Below are positions 54,123 through 63,182 of a stretch of 64,000 bases of DNA, one piece after another. Positions within the stretch are counted from its first letter, which is position 1. The number at the start of each line of letters is the position of its first letter. The position numbers and the translations under genes are program-made. The notes beneath the pieces are model-generated. The model searched no databases. It saw only the letters and a program-made list of their open reading frames with translations, and was not told where the DNA came from. The stretch is taken from positions 1 to 64,000 of the forward strand of contig JAXGIS010000002.1 of NCBI GenBank assembly GCA_040770645.1. The letters run 5' to 3'. This DNA is from JAAYZX01 sp040770645 (lineage in GTDB: Bacteria; Actinomycetota; Thermoleophilia; RBG-16-64-13).

Positions 54123-55266
54123 TCAGAACCAGGTCCCCGTCACCAAGCGCCCGATGTCGTTGCCGGTGGCCACCAGTGCCAACAGAAGAAACAACCCCAG
54201 CCCCACCATGGAGATGCGCTCAAAGGTTCGCAGTGAGAACGTGCGCCGGGTGACTGACTGTAGGATGTTGATCAAGAAGTGGCCGCCGTCGAGCGGCAGA
54301 AGCGGGAGCATATTGAGCACGCCCAACTGGATGCTGATGAAGGCGAGCAGACTGAGGTAGTAGCCCTCTTGAAACGCCGACGAAGAGATGGCCACTATGC
54401 CCACGGGGCCGGCGAGGCCGCCGGAGCCGGTGACAGGTGACTCCCCCGTCACCAACTTGCCGATCTCTCGGAAGAGTAGGGTGAATAGATTCCAAGTGCG
54501 GTCCAGGGCGAAGTTGAAGGCCTGTCCCACGCCGACCGGCCGCTTCTCGGCCGCCGGGCCCACCCCCAGGAAGCCACCGCCCTCCTGCACGCCCAGCGTG
54601 ACCGTCAATGTCAACCGCTCCCCGTCGCGCTCCACCACCAGCGGGACCCGGTTGCCCGGATTGGCCCGAATGGCCTCCTGCAGATCCGCCCACGAATCCA
54701 CGTCCCGTCCGGCCAGAGACACCACGGTGTCGCCCACGGCCACCCCAGCGACCGCCGCCGGGCTGTTCGCCACCACCTCCTGAATCTGGGTGGTGGGCAC
54801 CCACAACCCCTGCAAACCCACTACCACCAGCATGAGGAAGGCCACGATGATGTTCATGGTCACCCCCGAGACAATGAAGAGCAGACGCTGCCACAGGGGT
54901 TTGGCATAGTAGCGACGTGCCAGGGGCGTGTTGGCCACCTCCTCGTCGCTGATGGCCGAAGAGCCGGTGAGGTACGCTTCCGGGGGTCTCTGGCCAAGGC
55001 CTCCTGCTTGGTGCGGGCCGCTTCCTGGCGGGCGGCGTCTTCTTGGTGCATGCCCGTGACCCTGACGTATCCGCCGATGGGCAGGATGGAGTCCCGTATA
55101 CCGTCTCCCCCACGCGGCGGCTGAACAGGAAGCGACCGTAACCGATGCTGAATTCCTCCACGCGCATGCCCGTGGCTTTGGCCACCGTGAAGTGCCCCAA
55201 CTCGTGGACCAGGATCAGGAACCCCAGGCCCACGATCCCCACCACCGCACCCAGTACCGTGCTCAC
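54123..55266 (-). CDS. rseP: Site-2 protease RseP (M50; frame broken near the N-terminus)
   Basis: Intramembrane zinc metalloprotease. First helix with the HExxH motif: GLGFLILVHELGHFTVAK. Frame changes near 55100 and 54975 split the following segment. Then LLFIVSGVTMNIIVAFLMLV, a PDZ domain (VVANSPAAVAGVAVGDTVV), and the second metal motif LNMLPLLPLDGGHFLI. Position between dxr and ispG is typical. About 381 codons. Confidence 0.93.
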
Positions 55267-55278
55267 TTGGCGACCTTT

Positions 55279-56427
55279 CTACGCCGCCCCGCGCACGGCG
55301 GCTTCCGCCGCCGCGCGGGCGCGGGCGTCACACTCCACCGCTTCCGCAAAGGAACCAAGCCCACCCTCTCCCTCCGCCTCCAGCGTCTGCGCCACCACTT
55401 CGGGTATGTCCACAAAGCGCAGACGCCCGCTGAGGAAGGCGTGCACCGCCACTTCGTTGCCGGCGTTGAGCGCGCAGGTGGCCCTATCACCACGCGTGCC
55501 CGCCCGCCGAGCCAAGGGCAAGCACGGGAAGGCCGTCTCGTCGGGTTCCTCAAACGAAAGCATACCGGTTGCGGGCAGATCAAACACCCCCTCCCCCACC
55601 GGCGGTCGTGCCGGGTAGTGCAAAGCGTAGGAGATGGGTACGCGCATGTCCGGCAACCCCAGGTGGGCCAGCAGAGCGCCGTCCCGGAGTCGCACCAAAG
55701 CGTGCACGAGCGATTGCGGATGCACCACTACTTCGATGCTGTCGTAGGGACAGGAGAAGAGATGATGGGCTTCTATGACTTCCAGACCCTTGTTCATCAG
55801 GGTGGCGGAGTCAATGCTGATCTTGGGACCCATATTCCAAGTGGGATGCGCCAAGGCCTCGGCAGGTGTGACCTCCGCCAGTTGCGCCCGGGATCGGCCG
55901 CGGAACGGACCACCCGAGGCCGTGATCACCAAAGAACTCACCTCAGCCCGCTCCACTCCGGCCAGGAGCTGAAACAAGGCCGAGTGCTCGGAATCCACGG
56001 GGAGGATGTCGACACCGGCAGCCCGTGCGACCGCGCTCACCAAACCGCCGGCGCATACCAGGCTCTCCTTGTTGGCCAACGCCAGCGGCAGCCCCCGTTC
56101 CAGAGTGGCCAGAGTGGCCTCCAGGCCCGCGAACCCCACGATGGCGTTCAGCACCAGGTCGGCCTCTACTTCGCGCACTAGGCGGGCGGCAGCCTCCTGC
56201 CCGGCGAACACCACCCCTTCCGGATAGAGCGAGGCGCAGAGCGCCGCTGCTCCCTCGTCGGCCAGCGCCACATGCGGCACTCCGAAGGCCAGAGCCTGCT
56301 CCAGAAGAACCCGTCCGTTTCTGCCACAACTGAGCCCCACCACCGTCAAGCCCGAGTGGTGGGCGATGACGTCCAGAGCCTGACGCCCGATGGAACCGGT
56401 GGATCCCAGGATGACCACTCTTTTCAC
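55279..56427 (-). CDS. dxr: 1-deoxy-D-xylulose 5-phosphate reductoisomerase
   Basis: Second step of the MEP pathway. 382 residues. NADPH site VVILGSTGSIGRQALDVI, ALANKESLVCAGGLV, metal/substrate motif VDSEHSALFQLL, SLVITASGGPFRG, HPTWNMGPKISIDSATLMNK. GTG at 56427 overlaps the cdsA stop (GTGA); the frame is open further upstream but without homology. Confidence 0.97.
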   Translation of the reverse strand: MKRVVILGSTGSIGRQALDVIAHHSGLTVVGLSCGRNGRVLLEQALAFGVPHVALADEGAAALCASLYPEGVVFAGQEAAARLVREVEADLVLNAIVGFAGLEATLATLERGLPLALANKESLVCAGGLVSAVARAAGVDILPVDSEHSALFQLLAGVERAEVSSLVITASGGPFRGRSRAQLAEVTPAEALAHPTWNMGPKISIDSATLMNKGLEVIEAHHLFSCPYDSIEVVVHPQSLVHALVRLRDGALLAHLGLPDMRVPISYALHYPARPPVGEGVFDLPATGMLSFEEPDETAFPCLPLARRAGTRGDRATCALNAGNEVAVHAFLSGRLRFVDIPEVVAQTLEAEGEGGLGSFAEAVECDARARAAAEAAVRGAA

Positions 56428-57236
56428 AGCGGGAAGCCCCCCACCGTGCTCCGCAGCAGCAACCACGCGGTCCAGTAGGCCACCATGCCGGCCAGAAACA
56501 TGGAGTCGAAACGATCGAGGATGCCCCCGTGACCCGGGAGGATGCGCCCGGAGTCTTTCACGCGCAGGTCGCGCTTGATGGCAGATTCGATGAGATCACC
56601 GAACTGGCCCGCCACACCGATGGCGAGGCCCAAGATGACGGCTTCGCGGATATGGAGCCAGTCGGGGTTATAGATCATGACGCCGATGGCGAACAAAACA
56701 GAGCCCACCAGCCCGCCGATAGCCCCCTCCACCGTCTTCTGGGGAGAGATGCGCCGCGCCAGTTTGTGATGCCCCACCAACCTTCCCACGGCGTAAGCGA
56801 AGGTGTCGTTGAGCCAGGTGGCCCCCAAAGCCAGGATCAGAAGCGCCACTCCGTGCTCCAGGGCCCGTAACAACATGAGATAGGCGATACCCCCGGCTAT
56901 CCAGATCACACCGAACAACGTGACGCCCATGCGCCCCGTGAGGTGGTCGCCGGGCCCTGCGCGCAGCGCCCAGAGGAAGAGCAGCAGCGCGCTGCCGCCG
57001 ATGCCGCCCGCCAGCCCTGCCAGGCCACCAAAGTACGTGGCGGCCAACGTACCGATGGCCGCGACGTAACCGATCAGGAGATTGGGGCGATAGGGGCGAA
57101 TCATCGAGTAGTACTCGTGCAGGGCCAAGACGGCTATGAGCGCGGCGAAGAGCCCGAAAGCGTACCCGCCCCAGATAACCATCACCAACCCCAAGGGTAC
57201 GCCGATGATGGCTACCAGAAGGCGCTGCTTAAGCAC
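56424..57236 (-). CDS. cdsA: Phosphatidate cytidylyltransferase
   Basis: Integral membrane enzyme making CDP-diacylglycerol, the substrate of PgsA. 270 residues with about seven helices. The C-terminal CTP-transferase signature is RDLRVKDSGRILPGHGGILD followed by RFDSMFLAG; also ISPQKTVEGAIGGL. Between uppS and dxr. Confidence 0.96.
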   Translation of the reverse strand: MLKQRLLVAIIGVPLGLVMVIWGGYAFGLFAALIAVLALHEYYSMIRPYRPNLLIGYVAAIGTLAATYFGGLAGLAGGIGGSALLLFLWALRAGPGDHLTGRMGVTLFGVIWIAGGIAYLMLLRALEHGVALLILALGATWLNDTFAYAVGRLVGHHKLARRISPQKTVEGAIGGLVGSVLFAIGVMIYNPDWLHIREAVILGLAIGVAGQFGDLIESAIKRDLRVKDSGRILPGHGGILDRFDSMFLAGMVAYWTAWLLLRSTVGGFPL

Positions 57237-57285
57237 GGCAACTCGATCCCGACACGGCGGTCCGCATCACCCTCGGCGCTCCGCC

Positions 57286-58070
57286 CTACACGTCCCAGCT
57301 CTGCCGGGCGCCAAAGCGGCGCTCGCGGGCGGCGTAGTCGTCCACCGCGCGCGCGAAGGCTGCTTCATCGAAGTCGGGCCACAGCACGTCCGAGAAGTAA
57401 AGCTCTGAATATGCCGACTGCCACAGAGCAGGAAGCCGGAGAGCCGCTGCTCGCCCGAGGTGCGGATGACCAGATCGGGATCGCGCATCTCCGGGGCGTA
57501 GAGGCGTGAGGCGATGGCCTCCTCCGTAACCCCGCCGGGATCGGGCGAGGTGGAGAACAGGTCCCGCACGGCATCCACGATCTCGCTCCGGCCCCCGTAG
57601 TTCAGAGCCACGTACAGCCTCAGGCCGGTATTGCCGGCCGTGCGGTTCTCGGAACTGCGCATGCGGGCCAGCAGTCCCTGATCCAGGCCCTCGCCCCGCC
57701 CAATGAAGACCAGCCTCACGTTCTGCTGGTCCAACTCATCGATCTCCTGGTCGAGCGTGCTCGCAAACAACGTCATAAGACCGTTGACCTCCTCCGGAGG
57801 GCGGTTCCAGTTCTCGGTGGAGAAGGAGTAGACCGTCAGTTCCTCCACACCGAGGCGGGCGGCGGTGCGCACGGCTCGTTTCACGGCCCGGGCCCCGGCC
57901 TCGTGGCCGGCGGCTACCGGCAACCCCCGTTGCTCAGCCCAACGGCCGTTGCCGTCCATGATGATGGCCACGTGCCGAGGGACGGCGCCCGACTCCGCCC
58001 GGCCTCTGCTGCGACGCAGCCCGGAGGGGGAGCGGCCCAAAAACCTCTTCAGCCGGGAGATGGTGGACAT
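57286..58070 (-). CDS. uppS: Undecaprenyl diphosphate synthase (3' end frame broken)
   Basis: cis-Prenyltransferase making the C55 carrier for peptidoglycan. HVAIIMDGNGRWAEQRGLP with the catalytic Asp, GARAVKRAVRTAARLGVEEL, VYSFSTENWNRPPEEV, LYVALNYGGRSEIVDAV, and DLVIRTSGEQRLSGFLL. After a frame change near 57425 the expected tail FARAVDDYAARERRF...SWDV ends at TAG 57286. About 261 codons. Confidence 0.93.
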
Positions 58071-58098
58071 AGGCAGTGGTTGGCGCCGCTCGGAAAAC

Positions 58099-58656
58099 TC
58101 AGACCTCGAGAATATCTTCTTCTTTCCGAACGAGACGTTCGTTCAACTTCTCGATGTAGCTGTCGGTGAGTTTCTGAGCCTCATCTTCCGCCCGACGTTC
58201 GTCATCTTCTGAGATCTCGCCCTCCTTCTTGAGGTCTTTGAGATCCTGTATGACATCGCGGCGGATGTTGCGCACGGCCACGCGGGCGTCCTCGGTCATG
58301 CCCTTGACGAGCTTGACCAGCCCTTTGCGGCGTTCCTCGGTCAACACTGGGATGTGCAGGCGGACGGTGTTGCCGTCCACGTTGGGGGTGAGCGCCAGGT
58401 CCGACTCCTGAATGGCCCGCACCACGGAGTTGACCGCGGATTTGTCGTACACAGTGATGGAGATGGTGCGCGGATCGGGCGTGCCCAGGTTGGCCAACTG
58501 CTTGAGCGGCGTACGCGTGCCGTAGTAGTCCACGTGGATGCGATCCAGTAGGGCTGTGGAGGCACGACCGGTGCGCACGGCGTTGAACTCAGTCATCAGG
58601 GCGTCCACCGCGCCCTCCATCCGGCGCTTGGCATCGGCCATCAAGTCGTCAATCAT
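58099..58656 (-). CDS. frr: Ribosome recycling factor
   Basis: 185 residues, exact family length. MEGAVDALMTEFNAVRTGRA, VDYYGTRTPLKQLANL, ESDLALTPNVDGNTVRLHIP, and LTEERRKGLVKLVKGMTEDA. ATG at 58656 with GAGGAG upstream. The 5' end overlaps pyrH by eight bases. Confidence 0.97.
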   Translation of the reverse strand: MIDDLMADAKRRMEGAVDALMTEFNAVRTGRASTALLDRIHVDYYGTRTPLKQLANLGTPDPRTISITVYDKSAVNSVVRAIQESDLALTPNVDGNTVRLHIPVLTEERRKGLVKLVKGMTEDARVAVRNIRRDVIQDLKDLKKEGEISEDDERRAEDEAQKLTDSYIEKLNERLVRKEEDILEV

Positions 58657-59440
58657 GGCTGCTCTCCTCTCCCGGCCCCGGTGGAACAACATCAGATGAT
58701 ACCACCGTGCCCAAACGCTCTCCGCGCACCACGCGACCCACATTGGCCGGATCGCTCATGCTGAACACAAGGATGGGGAGGTTGTTGTCCATGCACAGGG
58801 AGAAGGCGGTGGAATCCATGACCCGAAGACCGCGCTCCAGGGCCTCGCGGTGGCTGATGGCGGGGATGAGTTGCGCGCCGGGATGGGTCTCCGGGTCGGC
58901 GTCGTAGACGCCTTCGAACTTCTTCTTGGCCATGAGCAGCGCCTCGGCACCGATCTCGAGCGCCCGTAACGCCGCCGCCGTGTCGGTGGTGAAGAATGGG
59001 TTGCCCGTACCGGCCGCGAAGATGACCACGCGCCCCTTCTCCAAGTGGCGAATGGCACGGCGACGGATGTAGGGTTCGGTCACCTCGCGCATGTCGATGG
59101 CCGACATCACCCGCGTGTAAACCCCGTTGCGCTCCAGCGCCTCCTGCAACGCCACCGCATTGAGCACGGTGGCCACCATACCCATGTAGTCCGCGGTGGC
59201 CCGGTCCATGCCCTCGGCTTTCCCCCGACTGCCGCGGAAGATGTTGCCGGCACCCACCACCACCGCCAGTTCCACACCCCACAGGCTGATCTGTTCGATC
59301 TCGGCCGCCACGGCGCTCACACGCTCCGTGTCGATGCCAAACGCCTGTTCGCCCAGCAGGGCCTCTCCACTCAGCTTCAGCAGAACTCGGCGATATACGG
59401 GTTTCGGATGGCTTCGGCCATCCCCCTCACTTGCGCTCAC
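58649..59440 (-). CDS. pyrH: UMP kinase
   Basis: 263 residues, hexameric amino-acid-kinase fold. VLLKLSGEALLGEQAFGID, VVVGAGNIFRGSRGKAEGMD, RATADYMGMVATVLNAVALQ, AAGTGNPFFTTDTAAALRAL. C-terminal extension of about 20 residues past the usual end. GTG at 59440 with GGAGGTGACAGG. Phosphorylates UMP to UDP. Confidence 0.97.
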   Translation of the reverse strand: MSASEGDGRSHPKPVYRRVLLKLSGEALLGEQAFGIDTERVSAVAAEIEQISLWGVELAVVVGAGNIFRGSRGKAEGMDRATADYMGMVATVLNAVALQEALERNGVYTRVMSAIDMREVTEPYIRRRAIRHLEKGRVVIFAAGTGNPFFTTDTAAALRALEIGAEALLMAKKKFEGVYDADPETHPGAQLIPAISHREALERGLRVMDSTAFSLCMDNNLPILVFSMSDPANVGRVVRGERLGTVVSSDVVPPGPGEESSHD

Positions 59441-59461
59441 CCTGTCACCTCCCCCATACGA

Positions 59462-59491
59462 GGAGGGGCGGCGCCTGCGCGCCGCCCCTCC
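59462..59491 (-). terminator. Strong hairpin between tsf and pyrH
   Basis: A perfect 12-pair stem GGAGGGGCGGCG/CGCCGCCCCTCC with a six-base loop, 20 bases after the tsf stop. No T tract follows (TCGTATGG), so it may slow decay or partly end the rpsB-tsf transcript instead of a clean stop. Confidence 0.45.
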
Positions 59492-59509
59492 ACTCAGTCC
59501 GGCCGGGAG

Positions 59510-60112
59510 CTAGTCGCCCCGCTCGCCCACCCTGAAGCGGGCAAACCGCGCGATCTCGATGTTCTCCCCAATACGCCCCACCAATTCCCGGCGCAGCGTC
59601 TCCACGGTCTTCTCGGGTTCTTTCACAAACGGCTGCTCCAAGAGAACCACCTGCTCGTACCACTTGGCCAGTTTGCCCTCGGCGATCTTGGCCAGCACGT
59701 TCTCCGGCTTGCCGGTCTCACGCGCCTGCGCCTTGTAGATCTCGAGCTCCTTGTCGAGCTCATCCTGCGGGATGTCCTCGCGCTTGACCCAGCGGGGCGA
59801 AGATGCCGCGATCTGCATGGCCACATCGTGCACAAAGGCCACGAAGAACTCGTTGCGGGCCACGAAATCGGTCTCGCAGTTCACTTCCACCAGCACGCCC
59901 ACGCGCGCTCCGGGATGGATATAGGCGTGCACCAGGCCCTCGTTGGCCGCGCGCGACGCCTTCTTGTCGGCAGTGGCCATACCCTTGGTGCGGAGGATTT
60001 TGACGGCTTCCTCCACGTTGCCGCCGGCCTCCTCCAAGGCCCGTTTGCAGTCCATCATGCCCGCGCCGCACATGTCACGCAGGTCCTTGACCATCTTGGC
60101 ATCGATCGTCAT
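59510..60112 (-). CDS. tsf: Elongation factor Ts
   Basis: GDP/GTP exchange factor for EF-Tu. 200 residues, the short form common in Actinomycetota-like and thermophilic lineages. VKDLRDMCGAGMMDCKRALE, EEAVKILRTKGMATADKKAS, GLVHAYIHPGARVGVLVEVN, CETDFVARNEFF. ATG at 60112 after GGAGGCGAGAGCACC. In rpsB-tsf-pyrH-frr order. Confidence 0.97.
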   Translation of the reverse strand: MTIDAKMVKDLRDMCGAGMMDCKRALEEAGGNVEEAVKILRTKGMATADKKASRAANEGLVHAYIHPGARVGVLVEVNCETDFVARNEFFVAFVHDVAMQIAASSPRWVKREDIPQDELDKELEIYKAQARETGKPENVLAKIAEGKLAKWYEQVVLLEQPFVKEPEKTVETLRRELVGRIGENIEIARFARFRVGERGD

Positions 60113-60151
60113 GGTGCTCTCGCCTCCAGATAATGGGCCCGTGGGGCCTCG

Positions 60152-61015
60152 TCAGACGGTTTCAGCCGGCGCGCCCTGCCCGCCGGCGACTTCAGCGGCA
60201 GTGCCTTCGACCGGGGCTTGGGCGGCAGCTTCCTGCGCCGGGGCCTCAGCGGCGGCCGGTTCACCGGCGGCCTCAGTAGCGGCCGCACCCTCGGCCGGCT
60301 CCTCAGGCGCCGCGGCAAAATCGGTCTCGGTGAAACGCCTGCGCCCCTCTTCCACCGCCCGCGCAATGGTGCGAATGATCAGGCCACACGAACGGATGGC
60401 GTCGTCGTTGCCGGGGATGATGTAGCTGACTTCGTCGGGATCGCAGTTGGTGTCGACCAGGCCGATAAGCGGGATACCCAGCTTATTGACCTCTTTGGTG
60501 GCGATGACCTCACGTTTGGGGTCTATGACGAACACCGCGTCCGGGCGCCGCGTCATGCCGGCCACCCCGCCCAGATTGGTCTCCAGTTTCCCCAACTCCC
60601 GCTCCAGATTCATGCGTTCCTTGGTGGGCAGGAGGGCCAGAGAGCCGTCTTCCTTCAACCGCCGCAACTCGTGCAGGCGGTTGATGCGGTCGTGGATGGT
60701 GAAGAAGTTGGTCAGCAAACCGCCCAACCAACGGTGGGAGACGTAAGGCATGCCCACGCGGGCGGCCTCGTCGCGAATGATGTCTTGGCACTGCTTCTTG
60801 GTGCCCACGAACAGCACCGTGCCCCCCCGCTCGGCCACGTTGCGCGTGAACTCGTACGCACGGTCAATGAGCGTGGAGGTCTTCTGCAGATCGATGATGT
60901 GGATGCCGCCCCGCTCGGTGAAGATGAAGGGCTTCATCTTGGGGTTCCAGCGCCGGGTCTGGTGACCGAAGTGCACCCCAGACTCCAGCAGCTGCTTCAT
61001 GGAAACAGCGGGCAT
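60152..61015 (-). CDS. rpsB: 30S ribosomal protein S2
   Basis: 287 residues. SMKQLLESGVHFGHQTRRWN, GTVLFVGTKKQCQDIIRDEA, HRWLGGLLTNFFTIHDRINR, PDAVFVIDPKREVIATKEVN. The last 50 residues are an Ala/Glu/Pro-rich tail, as in actinobacterial S2. ATG at 61015 with AGAAGGAGTGACTC. Confidence 0.98.
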   Translation of the reverse strand: MPAVSMKQLLESGVHFGHQTRRWNPKMKPFIFTERGGIHIIDLQKTSTLIDRAYEFTRNVAERGGTVLFVGTKKQCQDIIRDEAARVGMPYVSHRWLGGLLTNFFTIHDRINRLHELRRLKEDGSLALLPTKERMNLERELGKLETNLGGVAGMTRRPDAVFVIDPKREVIATKEVNKLGIPLIGLVDTNCDPDEVSYIIPGNDDAIRSCGLIIRTIARAVEEGRRRFTETDFAAAPEEPAEGAAATEAAGEPAAAEAPAQEAAAQAPVEGTAAEVAGGQGAPAETV

Positions 61016-61118
61016 GAGTCACTCCTTCTGGTTGCGTATGTGCGCGGGAGGACGATCACGGAACCCCGTGGGGCACCACCGCGAGCGCCACCCTCCCGGT
61101 CGTTTGACGGGCCGACGT

Positions 61119-61127
61119 AGTTTAACA
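61119..61127 (-). promoter_or_regulatory. Extended -10 promoter of rpsB-tsf
   Basis: TG-T-TAAACT on the minus strand, about 105 bases upstream of the rpsB ATG, with no clear -35. The leader contains GC-rich inverted repeats but I cannot assign a known S2 leader motif. Confidence 0.4.
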
Positions 61128-61203
61128 CACGGGCCGAGCCCCGCCACCAGTAGCGGGTCGCGTCCAACCGGCCCCGGCGCCGGCGCACCCCACGCCGTTT
61201 CCG

Positions 61204-62001
61204 CTACAGGACGCGCGTGTCCAGTTGGTCTTTCACGCGGCCCTTGAGCCGCAGAATGGCCTTGGTGTGCAGTTGCGAGACTCGGGACTCAGTGACGCCC
61301 AGCACCTCGCCGATCTCGCGCAGGGTGAGGCCTTCGTAGTAGTAGAGGCCGATGACTATCTTCTCGCGCTCGGGCAGACGACGGATGGCGTCGGCCAGGT
61401 ACTCCTTCAACGACTGCACGTCAAAGGCCTGGCAGGGATCGGCCGCGTTGTCGTCCTCGAGCGTGTCCAGCAATGTGATCTTGTCGCCGTCGGGGCCACC
61501 CAGCGTCCAGAATTCATCCAGAGCCACGATGGAGGCGTTGCTGATCTGCAACAGTACGTCCTGCAGCTCCTCGTAGGTGATGCCCAGGTCGGCCGCGATC
61601 TCCTCGTCCTGCGGGGCCCGCCCCAACGCGTTCTCCAGCCGGGTCACAGAGCGTTCCACCTGCCGGGCCCAACTGCGCACCGAGCGCGGCACCCAATCCA
61701 GCGCCCGCAACTCATCGATGATGGAGCCTTTGATGCGTGACAATGCATAGGTTTCAAACTTGATGTTGCGCTCCAGATCGAAGCGCTCGATGGCGCCGAT
61801 GAGGCCCAACAGCCCGTACGACACCAAGTCGGCCTCCTCCACGTGCGCGGGGAGACCGGTGCACATGCGCCCGGCCACGTATTTGACCAGCGGCGAGTAG
61901 GCGAGGATGAGCTCGTTGCGCGCCTCCTCGTTCCCATCGAACTTGTAGCGTCGCCAGCACTCGGCCAGATCGTGGGCTGTGCTCTGTTCGCCTACCCTCA
62001 T
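61204..62001 (-). CDS. RNA polymerase sigma factor, FliA/WhiG type
   Basis: 265 residues, sigma-28 group with regions 2, 3 and 4. Region 2: NELILAYSPLVKYVAGRM, EEADLVSYGLLGLIGAIERF, FETYALSRIKGSIIDELRAL (promoter melting). Region 3: LGRAPQDEEIAADLGITYEE. Region 4: LPEREKIVIGLYYYEGLTLR and EIGEVLGVTESRVSQLHTKA. Orthologues near rpsB are WhiG in actinomycetes and FliA in motile bacteria. No flagellar genes are in the window, so target genes (perhaps surface structures) are open. Confidence 0.9.
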   Translation of the reverse strand: MRVGEQSTAHDLAECWRRYKFDGNEEARNELILAYSPLVKYVAGRMCTGLPAHVEEADLVSYGLLGLIGAIERFDLERNIKFETYALSRIKGSIIDELRALDWVPRSVRSWARQVERSVTRLENALGRAPQDEEIAADLGITYEELQDVLLQISNASIVALDEFWTLGGPDGDKITLLDTLEDDNAADPCQAFDVQSLKEYLADAIRRLPEREKIVIGLYYYEGLTLREIGEVLGVTESRVSQLHTKAILRLKGRVKDQLDTRVL

Positions 62002-62022
62002 GTCAGACCCTCCGCCGTCACC

Positions 62023-63095
62023 TCAGGCGCGGGGATGGGCGCGGCGGTAGGCTTCGCGCAGGTGCGTGGCCGATACGTGGGTGTAAATCTGGGTGGTACT
62101 GAGTGAAGAGTGACCCAGGAACTCCTGGATGGAGCGGAGATCGGCCCCGCCCTCCAAGAGGTGGGTGGCGCAGGAGTGTCGCAGGGTGTGTGGAGACAGT
62201 TTGGTTGCCATCCCAGATCGATGGACGGCCGCAAGGAGTCTGCGCCGCACGTCGGAAGGGCTGAGCGCGGCCCCGTTCCGGCTCACGAACACGCGGTCCT
62301 GGCCCTCCCTCGCCTCCGGAGGCAGCCCACGCAAAAGCTCGGCCCGCGCCTCGGCCAAGTACTCAGCCACGGCGCGACCGGCGGGCTTCCCGAACGGAAC
62401 CACCCGTTCCTTTCTCCCTTTCCCCTTCACCCTGACCTCGCCCCGGGCAAGATCTACATCCTGAAGCCTGAGATCCAGCACTTCCCTAGTGCGCAATCCA
62501 CATGAGTATAGCAATTCAAACATTGCTCGGTCCCGACGGATCAGGGGAGCGCCGCCGTGCAGACCGCGTAGCAGGGTGGCCGCCTCTTCCGGCGTGAGCA
62601 CAGCCGGTAGACGACGGGGCAGACGGGGCGCGTGCAAACCGGAAGCGGGATGCAGGGCCAAGTGGCCTTCGTCCACCGCAGCGGCAAACAGCCGCCGGGC
62701 CGCCGACAGCTTGCGCGCCAGCGTGCGCCGCGCACAGGCCGCCCGTCGGGGCTGAAGGCCCCCTCCGCCAAACGCGAGACGTACAGCCTGAGATCATCCA
62801 CCCTCACGTCGGCCGCGTACACCCGGCCACGGCTCTGGAGGAACGACACCAACTGCTCCACATCAGCGCCATAGGCGCGCACGGTGTGCCGGCTGTAGTC
62901 GGCCGCGGCCAGGCGCCGCAGGAAACGGGCACGCAACTCCTCGAGGCTGAGGCCGCCGATGTTGGCGCCGGCAGCCGGCAGACTGGGAGAGGGTGGCGCT
63001 GAAGAGGACGGTGCAGCCGAGGGAGGCGCGGCAGCAGACGAAGAAGCTTCCGGATATCCGGCGACAGGGGGGCTGCCGAACCCCGGCTTCACCAT
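62023..63095 (-). CDS. xerC: Tyrosine recombinase XerC/XerD (one frame break)
   Basis: Resolves chromosome dimers at dif with FtsK. The N-terminal core-binding domain (LSLEELRARFLRRLAAADYS) is preceded by about 40 Pro/Ser/Ala-rich residues. Frame change near 62755. The catalytic domain carries the Arg in YSCGLRTREVLDLRLQDVDL, K of the beta hairpin (VKGKGRKERVVPFG), HTLRHSCATHLL (His-x2-Arg), LGHSSLSTTQIYTHV (His and the Tyr nucleophile). ATG at 63095 chosen for GAGGGG upstream; 63134 is an alternative. dprA precedes it, the sigma gene follows. Confidence 0.9.
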
Positions 63096-63182
63096 CCTGT
63101 CCCCTCGCGGCGCCATCCCACCCATGTCTCCCAATCCTCGTACGCCCCGTGCCGCTGCCGGGCGCGGAGCCTCGCGGCTCCC

